This document shows positions 7,238 through 16,641 of a stretch of 64,000 nt of DNA, piece after piece. Origin of the DNA: a bacterium. Lineage in GTDB: Bacteria; UBP15; UBA6099. Under the pieces are notes generated by a model, which made no database searches, was not told where the DNA came from, and was given only the letters and a program-made list of their open reading frames with translations. The DNA lies in the NCBI GenBank assembly GCA_029564595.1, contig JAKQPS010000160.1, positions 1 through 64,000 on the forward strand, read 5' to 3'. Each line of letters starts with the position of its first letter. Positions within the stretch are counted from its first letter, which is position 1. Both the position numbers and the translations under genes were made by a program.

Positions 7238-8188
7238 ATGGGGAGTTTCGGCTACTTTCAGATAACGCGGCGGTGCGATCAACATTGCCTGATTTGCTCA
7301 AACCCAGAGAACGACAACTCAATATCCCTTGAGCATGGAATCGCATATCTTGACTCCCTGATATCAGACGGCGGCTATGAGGGAGTAATCATAACGGGCG
7401 GAGAGCCGACGCTGTCGGAATATCTTCCAGAATACCTAATGCATTGCGCTGACAAAGGTTTTTCCAGCGTTCTTATAACAAACGGTCAGAACTTGGCCTC
7501 CGCGGCTTTTGCGAAGAAACTCAAAGCCGCGGGGCTTGAGAAGGTTGTTCTTTCACTCTACTCGTGCGATCCGATAATTCAGGGCAGATTGACCGGGAAC
7601 CCTGATTCGCTTAGCAACGTGAACAAAGCGGCGGCGAACTTGGAGAAACTCAGCGGAATAACGCTAAGCGTCACGATAACCATGAACAAGCTTAACGCCG
7701 ACCATCTCAGCCGCAATGTGGAGCACATCGTTAAGCGCATGCCGAGCGTCAACCATGTGGTTTTTAACAACTTGGACCCTCTGATGAACAGGGCCGCTCA
7801 ACACCCGGAAACTCTGCACAGGCTTAACGACATCGACATAGAGTTGACTAGGGCGGTTGACATGCTGCGAAGCAACAAAATGACATATCGAATAGAGAGA
7901 GTTCCCCTTTGCTATATGGGCGGATACGAACACAACTCGACTGAAACCCGACGAATAGTGAAAAACGAAAAAGTGAGAATTCTTTTTCTGGACGAAAAAG
8001 GAGAGGTGGACCAAGCGCAGGGCGATTTCCTGTACGGGAAAGCCGAATGCTGCAAGGTCTGCTATCTTAACGATATCTGCATGGGCCTGTATTCGATGAA
8101 TGATTGCTATATGTCCGAAGAGCTTTTTCCCGTGTTTCACACAACCAAGGAAGAAGTCGCCGAGAAAGTTGTTTCGAACGCGCCGTGA
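7238..8188 (+). CDS. HxsC-like radical SAM enzyme
   Basis: A 316-residue radical SAM protein that begins almost directly with its cluster motif (Cys13, Cys17, Cys20) and has a GGEP motif at about residues 54-57. After Cys20 comes SNPEND, similar in placement to the Pro/Asn-rich segment after the cluster in HxsC proteins. A C-terminal CCKVCYLNDIC could hold an auxiliary cluster. It follows the third precursor after 159 bases with no visible terminator and has an AAGGGA site before its ATG. In known Hxs loci two radical SAM proteins, HxsB and HxsC, accompany HxsA, so this is the best HxsC candidate. The 8231 gene is the alternative. Confidence 0.6.
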   Translation: MGSFGYFQITRRCDQHCLICSNPENDNSISLEHGIAYLDSLISDGGYEGVIITGGEPTLSEYLPEYLMHCADKGFSSVLITNGQNLASAAFAKKLKAAGLEKVVLSLYSCDPIIQGRLTGNPDSLSNVNKAAANLEKLSGITLSVTITMNKLNADHLSRNVEHIVKRMPSVNHVVFNNLDPLMNRAAQHPETLHRLNDIDIELTRAVDMLRSNKMTYRIERVPLCYMGGYEHNSTETRRIVKNEKVRILFLDEKGEVDQAQGDFLYGKAECCKVCYLNDICMGLYSMNDCYMSEELFPVFHTTKEEVAEKVVSNAP

Positions 8189-8230
8189 TGCGGTTCCGCA
8201 CGGCGCTCCCGCAGCCTACTGGAGAAGGAA

Positions 8231-9157
8231 ATGGACAACAGGCTTGACCTTAAAGTGGGATATAACTGCAACAATTACTGCAAGCATTGCGTCATAGGAG
8301 ACAAGCGCTTTTTCATTCCCGACAGGACGACAAGGCAGCTGAAGGACGTGCTTGACGAGGAAAAAGACAACTATCATGAAGTGGTTTTCACCGGCGGGGA
8401 ATTCACGATAAGGAAGGATTGTTTCGAGCTTTTAGACTATGCGGCTTCGCTCGGATATAAAATACTGATACAGACTAACGCAAGAAGATTCGCATACAGC
8501 GCTTTTTGCGATGAGTTCTTAGCCGCCGGGCAAGGGAAGATATTAACCGTGACCGGGGCGCTTCTATCGGCGAACTCCGACTGTCACAACTATCTCACCG
8601 GGGCTGACAGCTATCGGCAGACGGTCAAAGGACTGTGCAATCTCAAGGCGCGCGGTCAGCAGGTGTCGATTAACACCGTGGTAACCAAGGTCAATTACAG
8701 AACATTCCCGGATCTGGCAAGGTTTCTTATAAGAATCGGCGTTGATGTTTATCAATATGCGTTCGTCCACGTGTTGGGAAGCGCAGACAAAAACATCTTG
8801 TCTATCCTTCCCAAAAAATCCTTGGTGGTTCCTTTTATCAAAATGGGCATTGAAATAGGAAAAGCGGCTGGCGTTCCCGTTTATGTCGAGGCGATACCTT
8901 TCTGTCTGATGCAGGGCTACGAAAGAAACATTGCCGAGAACTATATTCCGCAGGTTAAGCTTAACGATGTAACTAACACAGTGGCGGATTTCGATTACGT
9001 GAGAAAAACATACGAAAAGGAAAAGGCTCCTTCCTGCAGAAAATGCGCATGCTTCAGCGTTTGCGAAGGCCCGTGGATACAGTATCCGCGGACCTACGGC
9101 TGGAAGGAGTTTGAGCCGATAGCGCCAGCGCCTGTCAAAATGGACGCCAGATTATAA
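8231..9157 (+). CDS. Radical SAM enzyme with a twitch-like C-terminus
   Basis: A 308-residue protein with CX3CX2C at Cys13, Cys17 and Cys20 and a TGGEF motif at about 55-59. The end has CRKCACFSVCEGP followed by a Tyr-rich segment and Glu-Phe-x-Pro-Ile. That Cys-x2-Cys-x5-Cys-x-Gly arrangement is common in radical SAM proteins with one auxiliary cluster. It starts 42 bases after the previous stop, preceded by GGAGAAGG. By position it belongs to the precursor operon. Its substrate is not known; modification of the repeat proteins is inference. Confidence 0.65.
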   Translation: MDNRLDLKVGYNCNNYCKHCVIGDKRFFIPDRTTRQLKDVLDEEKDNYHEVVFTGGEFTIRKDCFELLDYAASLGYKILIQTNARRFAYSAFCDEFLAAGQGKILTVTGALLSANSDCHNYLTGADSYRQTVKGLCNLKARGQQVSINTVVTKVNYRTFPDLARFLIRIGVDVYQYAFVHVLGSADKNILSILPKKSLVVPFIKMGIEIGKAAGVPVYVEAIPFCLMQGYERNIAENYIPQVKLNDVTNTVADFDYVRKTYEKEKAPSCRKCACFSVCEGPWIQYPRTYGWKEFEPIAPAPVKMDARL

Positions 9158-9189
9158 CGGACCGAAGAACGGAGTTGGAGATATTGTGG

Positions 9190-10209
9190 ATGAGCGAGAA
9201 TAAAACAGAAAGCGCAAGCGGGATTTCCTCTCCGACGAAGCCCCCGCTTTTCGGATGGTATAAACCGCAGTATTTGTATGACATCTGCGAAGCGAGAGGC
9301 GGCATTGGGCAACTCTTTCTGTATTACTCGGTCTTGGCGGGCCTTAAGCCCGCGCTCGATGAGTGGATCCCGACCGAAAGGTTGCCTAGATATCTCAAGG
9401 TTTGCGAAAAATATGGACTTCTGACAGAGATTGAATCGATTTTCTACAATGAGGCTTCGGACGAAGTGAGAGATTCCATAGGCGGAGAGTTCCTCACGAC
9501 CACTGTGGCCTGCGGAGCGCCCGCCGGGTCGGGCTACTCGGGGCGCGCTCACATATATGTCTCAAAATCAGAGGAGGCTCTTGACAGAATCAAACGGACG
9601 GGATGGTATCCTATTTCCGTAAATAGAAGGATTGTCACCAAGCCGCAGATAGATTACATGTGGTTCGGCGAGCATCTTGGATACCCGAAATGTTGCATCG
9701 ACTATTTCTCCAGAGTGAACAACCATTCGTTATATCCCAACACGCTTCTGCTCCCTTTCAAGAACACCAAATCGAAGCCCAACTACCTGTGCAACTCTCT
9801 TGTGAAAGACGCGTATTGTTATCTTTATCATATTCCCTGCGGGTTCGACTGTCGCGCCACGGCTGAACTCTCCGCCGAACTGAGGGCATTTATCCAGAAA
9901 CACGATCGCGGCTACGCCGATTACATAGACAGGCACATGAAGCTCAACTTTATCGTTTTCAGAGAGAGAGACATCTACGCGTTCGACGGGGTCCCCGAAG
10001 GAAACGTTCTCAAATACAACGTAACGGCTTTTGTGGACAGCTATCTTTATCCCGGAGAACTGCTTAATGTTTTTGCCCACAACGACACTCTGGCGATCCA
10101 CGAGGATAAAATCTTTGTAATGAGCGGCGGAAAGATAACCAACACAATACATAAAACGGAGAGGGCGGAATGGTTCTTTATTTCGTTTGCAGATGATAAT
10201 ACCATTTGA
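9190..10209 (+). CDS. DUF483-like protein of the radical SAM operon
   Basis: A 339-residue protein. The ATG at 9190 has GGAG nine bases before it, so I prefer it to the TTG at 9175. The middle carries LGYPKCCIDYF, the hallmark of the DUF483 family (known mainly from archaea and scattered bacteria), with further Cys residues nearby. No radical SAM motif is present. DUF483 has no assigned function. The paired cysteines next to a conserved Pro suggest metal or cluster binding, which is inference. It overlaps the next gene's start, so the two are coupled. Its place between maturase genes argues for a role in the same modification pathway. Confidence 0.55.
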   Translation: MSENKTESASGISSPTKPPLFGWYKPQYLYDICEARGGIGQLFLYYSVLAGLKPALDEWIPTERLPRYLKVCEKYGLLTEIESIFYNEASDEVRDSIGGEFLTTTVACGAPAGSGYSGRAHIYVSKSEEALDRIKRTGWYPISVNRRIVTKPQIDYMWFGEHLGYPKCCIDYFSRVNNHSLYPNTLLLPFKNTKSKPNYLCNSLVKDAYCYLYHIPCGFDCRATAELSAELRAFIQKHDRGYADYIDRHMKLNFIVFRERDIYAFDGVPEGNVLKYNVTAFVDSYLYPGELLNVFAHNDTLAIHEDKIFVMSGGKITNTIHKTERAEWFFISFADDNTI

Positions 10210-11443
10210 CGAAAACTTGGCGAAAACGTTGTCGGTCAACTATGGCCTGTACTCGCACAGGGAGTATAACGACTATTCATTCGATGTTTCGAACGACATG
10301 ACCCTGATCTCTCAGATCACACTGATGGCGTATAACGATCCCGATCGATTCAAATCTCTCAAAGGGTTCCTTGCCGGCTATGCGAAAGGCGCGGACTCCG
10401 ACCAGTTTCTTTCGAGCGCGGCATACTGCCGATACGCGGACAGAGAATTTGAAGAGGGCATGAAACTGACAGCTTCCCTGCTCGAATGCCGTCCGACAGA
10501 CTTGGACGCTTGGCTGGACGTATGTTTCTTCCTGTCGCACATTTCCGACGGATACCGCACTTATCTCAATATGAGATTCCATCTTTATCATTTTATTCAC
10601 TTCTACTTGAAATATGACTTCCGGGAAGTGAACAAAGAGTCTATCGGCATTTTAGACAGTCTCGTAAGGAGCGCGGCGGAGAGCGACCCCGAAATTCGAG
10701 AAGGATACGACAGCAAAGCGGCTTTTGACACGGAATATCTGATCCTCAACGGCGCCTGCAATAACAATTGCGAAATATGCCCCACGCCATTCAGCCTCAG
10801 GGATTATGACTTCAAGGAACGCATAATTAGAAACGGTTCTCTGCCTTTGTCAAAATACATATTCATAAAAGCGCGCAAAAAGAAGATCAAGACTTTTGTG
10901 CTTAAGGGAGGAGAACCGACTTTTCATCCGGATTACTTGAAAATCGTGAGGATTCTGGCGGCGGCTAGGAAAGACATTTCTATTCGCGTAAGGTCCAACG
11001 CCAGAGCGTTTTGCGACGAGAGACGTCTGAACAAGCATGTCGATGCCAATGTTTCAAATATGACGATCGAAGCCGGAGTCTATTCGGAGGACCCGGAAAA
11101 ACACGACGCCATAGCGCGGGCGAGAGGAAGCCACGCTCAAACTGTCGCCGGGATTAAAAACGTTCTCTCCTCTGGAATGAAAGCTTCGGCCAGAATCACG
11201 CTTTGCGACTCAAACATCGGAGACTTGCCGAGAACTCTCGATTTTATTCTTGAAACGTTCGGCTCGCGGCCGGGTTTTGTGGAAGCGGCGGTTCTGCTTC
11301 CGCCCCCAAGCGGGGAAAACCTCTCAAAATACTATCCGGACGCAGTGAAACGGCTCCGCGATGCCGCCATGAGCATGATCGCGGAACGCCAGCATAGCGA
11401 ATGCGTTGTGACTATGCCGAACTCAGTTCTGGCCCTTGACTGA
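10193..11443 (+). CDS. Radical SAM enzyme with a 180-residue N-terminal helical domain
   Basis: A 416-residue protein starting inside the previous gene's end (ATG 10193; a TTG at 10187 would add two residues). Residues 1-180 look helical and repeat-like (TPR-type in feel) and carry no cluster motif. CX3CX2C is at Cys189, Cys193 and Cys196, followed by a KGGEP motif. There is no C-terminal Cys cluster, unlike its neighbours, so it may use only the SAM cluster. The helical domain could bind the long repeat proteins, but this is inference from domain order. Confidence 0.65.
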   Translation: MIIPFDENLAKTLSVNYGLYSHREYNDYSFDVSNDMTLISQITLMAYNDPDRFKSLKGFLAGYAKGADSDQFLSSAAYCRYADREFEEGMKLTASLLECRPTDLDAWLDVCFFLSHISDGYRTYLNMRFHLYHFIHFYLKYDFREVNKESIGILDSLVRSAAESDPEIREGYDSKAAFDTEYLILNGACNNNCEICPTPFSLRDYDFKERIIRNGSLPLSKYIFIKARKKKIKTFVLKGGEPTFHPDYLKIVRILAAARKDISIRVRSNARAFCDERRLNKHVDANVSNMTIEAGVYSEDPEKHDAIARARGSHAQTVAGIKNVLSSGMKASARITLCDSNIGDLPRTLDFILETFGSRPGFVEAAVLLPPPSGENLSKYYPDAVKRLRDAAMSMIAERQHSECVVTMPNSVLALD

Positions 11444-11482
11444 GCGGCTGCCGCGAAGAGAATCGAACTCCTCTAACTTGCG

Positions 11483-13012
11483 ATGAACGAATATAATTCA
11501 GAGAACAAAAAGTATTGGGTTAGGCTTACGCGCGTTTGCAACAACAACTGTGTGTTCTGCCTAGACGCAGACGAGCAGGACGGAAGCTTTGAGATGACGG
11601 AAAGCATCCTTGCGCTGTTGCGGGCAGGCCGCGCGAGGGGGTTTGATCATGCCGTTCTGTCCGGCGGCGAACCCTCTCTTCACCCTGATTTTTTCGCGAT
11701 AGTATCTGAAACGAAAAAAATGGGCTACAAGAGGACTCAGACAATCACCAACGGGCGGATGTTCAGCTATGCCGGCTTTGCCGAAAGAGCCGTCGCCGCT
11801 GGGCTGGATGAAGCGACATTCTCTCTACATTCCGGATCCCCAGCCGATTTCGAGGCTCTTACAAGAACCCCCGGAAGCTATGACGAGGCTTTGAAAGGTT
11901 TTATGAGAGCGGCAAAGCTTTCCGGTCTTGCGGTGTCGGTCGATATCTTATTGACGGCGCGCACAATACCCGGTCTGACAGGTTGGATAAACGAATTGTC
12001 TAGCTTGGGGGCGTCTGAGTTCGACATACTGTATCCGATTCCTTTCGGCGAGGCTTGGAAGCATAAAAATGAAGTTTTTTTCAACCTTGATGAGCGAGCA
12101 AAGGATATTGTAGAAGCGTTCGAGTTCTGCGAAGAACGAGGCTTCAAAGCGTGGTCGAACAGGATACCGGCGAGAGTGTTCGAGGGGGCGGAGAGGTTTA
12201 TTCAATCGCCGTTGAAACTCAGAGTCGAGGTCGAGGCCAAGAGAGATATGTTCGAAGCTTTGGCGAACAGAGGAATGGAACCGCCTTGCCGCGGAGAAAG
12301 ATGCGCTCTTTGCCATGTGTCAGAGTTCTGTCGGTCATTGCGGCGGTTCTCGGCGGCAATCGCTTCGAAGAAGATGCCATCTTTACTAGTGACACAAGGC
12401 AATATAGAGCGGTTAGACGAAAATTTCCCCGGGTCGCCGAAAACGATTGTTATCGGCGGCTTCGACCTTTTAAAAAGCGAGAACGTGAAACGCCGTTTGT
12501 CAAAAAGGGAAATACGAGTCGAGGCGCTTCTTGACAAGCCTCTTGAAAATCATCAGGGCGTTCCTGACTTCGTTTCAGCGGTTTATTTAGAAATCAACAA
12601 GGCCACAGCAAGCGACCTGTCACATTTAAAAAGCCCTTTTCTCGACAAGGTCGAACTGAAAACAGTTTTAAGAGGGCGCGCGACGCTTGAGGAAGCAGCG
12701 AAAAAAGACGTTCCGATAGCCGGTTTCATGCAAGAGTTCTTAAAAGGCGGGGGCGCGGAAATAGAGATATTTAATGTTCCACGATGTCTGACCGGACGCT
12801 CGGAGATGCGTGTTTTCGAAGCTGTGCCGGCGAATGTGTTCAAGAACAGCGAAGAAATCGATTTGGACGAATACGTCGGCTGCTATATGGCAAACTGGAT
12901 GAGCGTAAAGAGCGCTAGATGCGCAGGATGCAGTCATTACGCCGACTGTCCGGGGATTCACATAAACCATGTGAGAGCTTTCGGCTTTTCAAATATTCCG
13001 TTCGGAATATGA
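11483..13012 (+). CDS. Radical SAM enzyme with a duplicated C-terminal cysteine region
   Basis: A 509-residue protein with CX3CX2C at Cys19, Cys23 and Cys26 and an SGGEP motif at about 62-66. One twitch-like cluster sits near residues 272-283 (CRGERCALCHVSEFC). A further ~200 residues end in a second similar set (CAGCSHYADCPG). The second half looks like a degenerate copy of the barrel's end without a SAM cluster motif, so the protein may be a fused pair. It is the last plus-strand gene of the precursor operon and converges on a broken radical SAM gene. Confidence 0.65.
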   Translation: MNEYNSENKKYWVRLTRVCNNNCVFCLDADEQDGSFEMTESILALLRAGRARGFDHAVLSGGEPSLHPDFFAIVSETKKMGYKRTQTITNGRMFSYAGFAERAVAAGLDEATFSLHSGSPADFEALTRTPGSYDEALKGFMRAAKLSGLAVSVDILLTARTIPGLTGWINELSSLGASEFDILYPIPFGEAWKHKNEVFFNLDERAKDIVEAFEFCEERGFKAWSNRIPARVFEGAERFIQSPLKLRVEVEAKRDMFEALANRGMEPPCRGERCALCHVSEFCRSLRRFSAAIASKKMPSLLVTQGNIERLDENFPGSPKTIVIGGFDLLKSENVKRRLSKREIRVEALLDKPLENHQGVPDFVSAVYLEINKATASDLSHLKSPFLDKVELKTVLRGRATLEEAAKKDVPIAGFMQEFLKGGGAEIEIFNVPRCLTGRSEMRVFEAVPANVFKNSEEIDLDEYVGCYMANWMSVKSARCAGCSHYADCPGIHINHVRAFGFSNIPFGI

Positions 13013-13062
13013 CAGCGCTTTCAAAAAACCGTGGAACGGCGAACCCGACCTTGTCTTGCGGA

Positions 13063-14537
13063 TTATGTGGAAATGATGATTTTGTCGCGCGGGCGCTTTG
13101 TGATTGAAATAAGTTCCTCTTGATTGTAGAAAAATTTAGAAAGAACGGCTTTTTCAAAACCGTCGCAGAGCATCTCTATGGAATCTTCGCCGACGCTCAA
13201 TTTGCCCAAGTTCTGCAATGTTTCGATTTCGTGTCTGAAAACCGACTCGATATCGAGACCGAAGACGGTTTTGAATAGAGAACGCGATACATTGCCGGTT
13301 TTGTAAAAGGCTTTCAGAACGAAGTCTCTCATGCGATCTATAGGCTCGCGCCGGGAGAATCGATAAAAAGTGTCCCTGAATCTGAAGCCCGGATCCAGCG
13401 GGTTCGGAACTTGTCCGAGCGCAGCTGAGCCGCCCGGACCTAAGTTGAGAGTATCAGCAGAGTTTTCCATGAACGACCTTGCCCCGACTCCCAACCCGAT
13501 CATCGAGTTTCTCATGTCTGGATGCCACTCAGTAGGCTGGTTGCCGATTAGACAGACGAAATCCTTTCTAACGAACAACTGGCAATTGAGAAATGGATTT
13601 GAAGAGAGATTAGTGTATCCGGCGCGCGAGGCTGCGTCGATTGTCGCCTAAAGATACCTGACCGAGAAATCTTCCGAGTTTTCCGCAATGTAGTTTTTTC
13701 TTGCTTCTTCTACGTATCGGGAGTTCTCAAGCCTGAAGAAATAAACGTTGATGGTTGCGGGGCCTAACTGAGAAGCTTTTTCAAAGGAATCCCGGAAGGC
13801 GTCGACGCTGTCTCCCGGCAAGCCCGCGATCAGATCAAAATTTAACGCGTCCACTCCTAGAGAGCGAAGCCGATCCATTATCCGTGAAAGACACTCGATG
13901 TTTGAGTAGTCTCTGTCGGCATAGCTCAGAGCCGAAGGGTTTAAAGATTGAACTCCGACACTCATTCTGCTTATGCCCGCGGAGACCGCAATCGCAAGTT
14001 GTTCGTCCGTGACTTGAGTGGGCTTTATTTCCAGTGTCAGCGACCCTCCGGTGGCAAAACTAGAATTCGAGTTTATCTCCGAGAAAAGTTTTTTCAGAAG
14101 CTTCCCGGACAACAAAGTCGGCGACCCTCCTCTGATTTGCATTGTCTGAAAATGGAAATCTTTGAAAGCCCCGGAGAAAAATGAAGCCTCCTTTGCCAGA
14201 TACCCGACATGTTTTCCTAGTTCCGATTCGCTCTCAATTATCCGGGAGTTATACATGCAATAGAGGCATTCGCGCTTCTCGCAATACGGCACGTGAACAT
14301 ACAGAGATAAAAAAGGCTCGTTTTATCAGACAGAAATCCGCGCCAATGCTTGAGAGCCTCGTCAGGGGAGATATAACCGTGTATCCCGGTCGAAATATAA
14401 ATATAAGGACTAAATAGATTATACTCTTTGGTCAACAGTTCATAAAATTCGATTCTTTTGCGAGCGTTGCGATAATCCATAATATCTTCCACGTATAGCG
14501 CGGACGATTTCAAAGCCTGCGATCGCGGGCCATCCAA
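13063..14537 (-). pseudogene. Broken HemN-like radical SAM gene (frameshift plus in-frame amber)
   Basis: Three adjoining minus-strand segments form one HemN/HemW-like protein of about 490 residues. The first (14537 to ~14310) runs into the wrong frame at an A6 run (14309-14314); adding one base there joins it to the segment that contains the cluster motif and RGGSPT and SVGVQS motifs. That segment ends at TAG (13650-13648), but the same frame continues without break through a HemN-type C-terminal part to 13063. A CAG-to-TAG change would explain the amber. The cluster motif reads C-EKRE-C-LY-C, CX4CX2C, one residue longer than the usual HemN CX3CX2C. TAG is a normal stop elsewhere, so decay is likelier than recoding. 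A sequencing error in the A6 run is possible. Confidence 0.7.
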
Positions 14538-14766
14538 TTCAAGAAAATTCTATAGCTAACATTATAATTGAATTGATTTGATCCCGACCTAATAGATGAA
14601 TATTTTTCGAGTTGTTGATAAAACCGCTAAATGCGGCTGGAGTCGCCTGATTGTTTATCGAAACAATTCCGGATTTTCGCTTGTTTCCCTTACTTCTGCC
14701 AGCGACGAAAAAAACCTTCGGCAAACAACTCCGGGGCGCGCGCTTCCAGAAGCTCTTGCCTTCTCT

Positions 14767-16170
14767 CTAGAAGGTTTTTCTTTTGCTGTTCACTCCGAGC
14801 ATTGTAAAAATCTGATAAAGAGAAAAGAGAGCCGTAATGAGCCATTTGGGGTTGTTTTTCAACACGTAGCGAACTAGGTTTATAACCGTTCGCGGGTTCG
14901 TCATATATTTTCTTCTGAATGAATGGACGCATCCGTCTATTTCAGCCTTTGTAAGTTCTGTGAGGGGTCGGGATCGTGCTTTCTGTAAATCATAAAGAGG
15001 CGAGCCTTTCAGGATTCCCAGAGAGTACACGGCGATGAAATCTGGGCGCGATTCGAATGCGAAGTCCACGGACCGAGCCACGGAGTCCCTAGTCTCGCCC
15101 GGCAAACCCACGATGAATTCCACAAAAGTCAGCATGCCTTGTTTTTTCGCCGCTACGATTTTCTCTTTCAGCAGCAGCGGCTCTTCGGGCTTCCTGTTTA
15201 TGCTTTTAAGTATTTCCGGGTCTGCGGATTGAATGCCGAAATGAACGGTGTCGCACCCGGCGCGGCGAAGAAGGCGCATCCTTGCCTCAGCGTCCCGGCG
15301 AGGCAGGGACGGGTGCATGTTGCAGACCCATCCGACCGGATATTTTCTGTCTATCATGCCTAGGCAAAATTCCTCGGTCCAATCTCCGTTGACGCCGAAT
15401 ATGTCGTCCCGGAATGCGATGTACCGGGCTTTGCAATCCGACACAAGCATCGATATTTCCTCAAGGACATTCGCCGGGGACCTGTGCCTGATTTGCCTGC
15501 CCCACATCGTCGTGGAACTGCAATACGCGCAGTTCATCGGGCATCCGCGGGAAGCGACAACGGAGAAGTACGGACGGCGCATATTGATGTTGCCGAGAGC
15601 GAAATACTTCCCGGCGGCGCTCCGGGAGCGGGTCGGAAACGGTATGGAGTCAAGGTCTTCCACCGGCGCGCGCGGCGGCGTCTCTATTACTGAACCTCCC
15701 TCGATATATGATATTCCCGGCGTTGAATCTCTGCCGCGTTTCCCTTCAATGACATCCAGCATGTCCAGCGCCGTTCTTTCACCTTCTCCATTGCAGACCA
15801 TGTCGCAACCGGCCTTTAGTATCGGCTCAGCTTCGAACGGAGGGCCTCCCGCTATTATTGGAACCGAAGTTCTCCCTCGGACGGTTTCGATTATTCTTGC
15901 GGCTTTCTTCTCGAGGTCCGGGTCGGTGCAGAGATATATCCCCAGAGCGTCGTAGCCTCCTCTGTCTATAATCTCCGCAAGCCCGTCGGCGCTGAACGGA
16001 ACAATTCGTTCATCCAGTATGTCCGCTTCGATGTTCCTTTCGAGTTTGAACACAGAAGCAAGGTACATAAGGCCGAGCGGTTCGCCTCGGGACATCCTGA
16101 GGAGATGCTTCTCTTTTCCAGAGCCAAGCTTTTCTTCCACGAGGAAATTTACCAGCAGAATTCTTCTCAT
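14767..16170 (-). CDS. Radical SAM protein with a B12-binding-type N-terminal domain
   Basis: A 467-residue protein. Residues 1-170 form the Rossmann-like domain typical of B12-dependent radical SAM enzymes (ILLVN start, GLMYLAS helix, GGPPF and GEGE segments), although I see no D-x-H-x-x-G cobalamin signature. CX3CX2C is at Cys210, Cys214 and Cys217, and FGIQSADPEIL and VGLPGET motifs follow in the barrel. Family members methylate or rearrange unactivated carbons on lipids, antibiotics or peptides. It could add to the precursor modification or belong to the glycan region. It reads towards the broken HemN-like gene and diverges from neuB. Confidence 0.7.
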   Translation of the reverse strand: MRRILLVNFLVEEKLGSGKEKHLLRMSRGEPLGLMYLASVFKLERNIEADILDERIVPFSADGLAEIIDRGGYDALGIYLCTDPDLEKKAARIIETVRGRTSVPIIAGGPPFEAEPILKAGCDMVCNGEGERTALDMLDVIEGKRGRDSTPGISYIEGGSVIETPPRAPVEDLDSIPFPTRSRSAAGKYFALGNINMRRPYFSVVASRGCPMNCAYCSSTTMWGRQIRHRSPANVLEEISMLVSDCKARYIAFRDDIFGVNGDWTEEFCLGMIDRKYPVGWVCNMHPSLPRRDAEARMRLLRRAGCDTVHFGIQSADPEILKSINRKPEEPLLLKEKIVAAKKQGMLTFVEFIVGLPGETRDSVARSVDFAFESRPDFIAVYSLGILKGSPLYDLQKARSRPLTELTKAEIDGCVHSFRRKYMTNPRTVINLVRYVLKNNPKWLITALFSLYQIFTMLGVNSKRKTF

Positions 16171-16243
16171 CGAACGTTGTCAACCCGCGCTCTTCGCGTC
16201 ATATTTCCTTCAACCCCGACTATATCGCAAGCCCTGTTTTTGC

Positions 16244-16257
16244 GCCCCGATCGGGGC
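16244..16257. promoter_or_regulatory. 14-bp perfect palindrome, possible operator
   Basis: GCCCCGATCGGGGC is a perfect inverted repeat 74 bases upstream of the B12-type radical SAM start on the minus strand. No run of T follows on either strand, so it is not a standard terminator. A protein-binding site is possible but unproven. Confidence 0.3.
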
Positions 16258-16612
16258 AGGATAGAGTAATAACCGTTTTTCGCCGCATATCCTATCCTAA
16301 TCTAAACTTCGACGCGCAACAACATCAGAAGAAATGTTCCGAAAACCCCGGCTGTTCGACGGATTTTATCGATATTATAATCTTGCCTCACAGCATCGAG
16401 TTCGCTCTGAACAATCGCTCCCGAATCCTAACGACGGATTCAGGATGAATCAAGGAAAGGACGCGAGGAGCGATGTCGCGAGCGTTATTGGCGGCATTGA
16501 ATTAGTTTTTGAAATAGCGCTGAGGGTTAGGGTTATGTGCGCGCAACAACAGCACAGAGGAGCAGGGGATGCGCGTTGTATTCAGGATGTTTGATTAGGG
16601 AGTTGCGGCAAT

Positions 16613-16641
16613 TTGACAAAACCGAAAAAGTTGCTTATAAA
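16613..16641 (+). promoter_or_regulatory. Sigma70-type promoter of the neuB operon
   Basis: TTGACA (16613-16618) and TATAAA (16636-16641) with a 17-base spacer, about 45 bases before the neuB start. AAGGAGA lies at 16677-16683 directly ahead of the ATG. This is a near-consensus promoter. Confidence 0.75.

Noticed and set aside
13648-13650. TAG as a recoded (pyrrolysine) codon in the HemN-like gene
   Set aside because: TAG ends ordinary genes elsewhere in the window (for example at 4454, 46616 and 49886), and the same gene has a frameshift. Decay explains both.
14539-14724. 61-codon minus-strand ORF between two radical SAM genes
   Set aside because: No ribosome binding site or domain, and it overlaps no conserved sequence. 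Probably chance.
16505-16540. GGGTTAGGGTTA telomere-like words
   Set aside because: Only two copies, with no extended array and no terminal structure. Chance.
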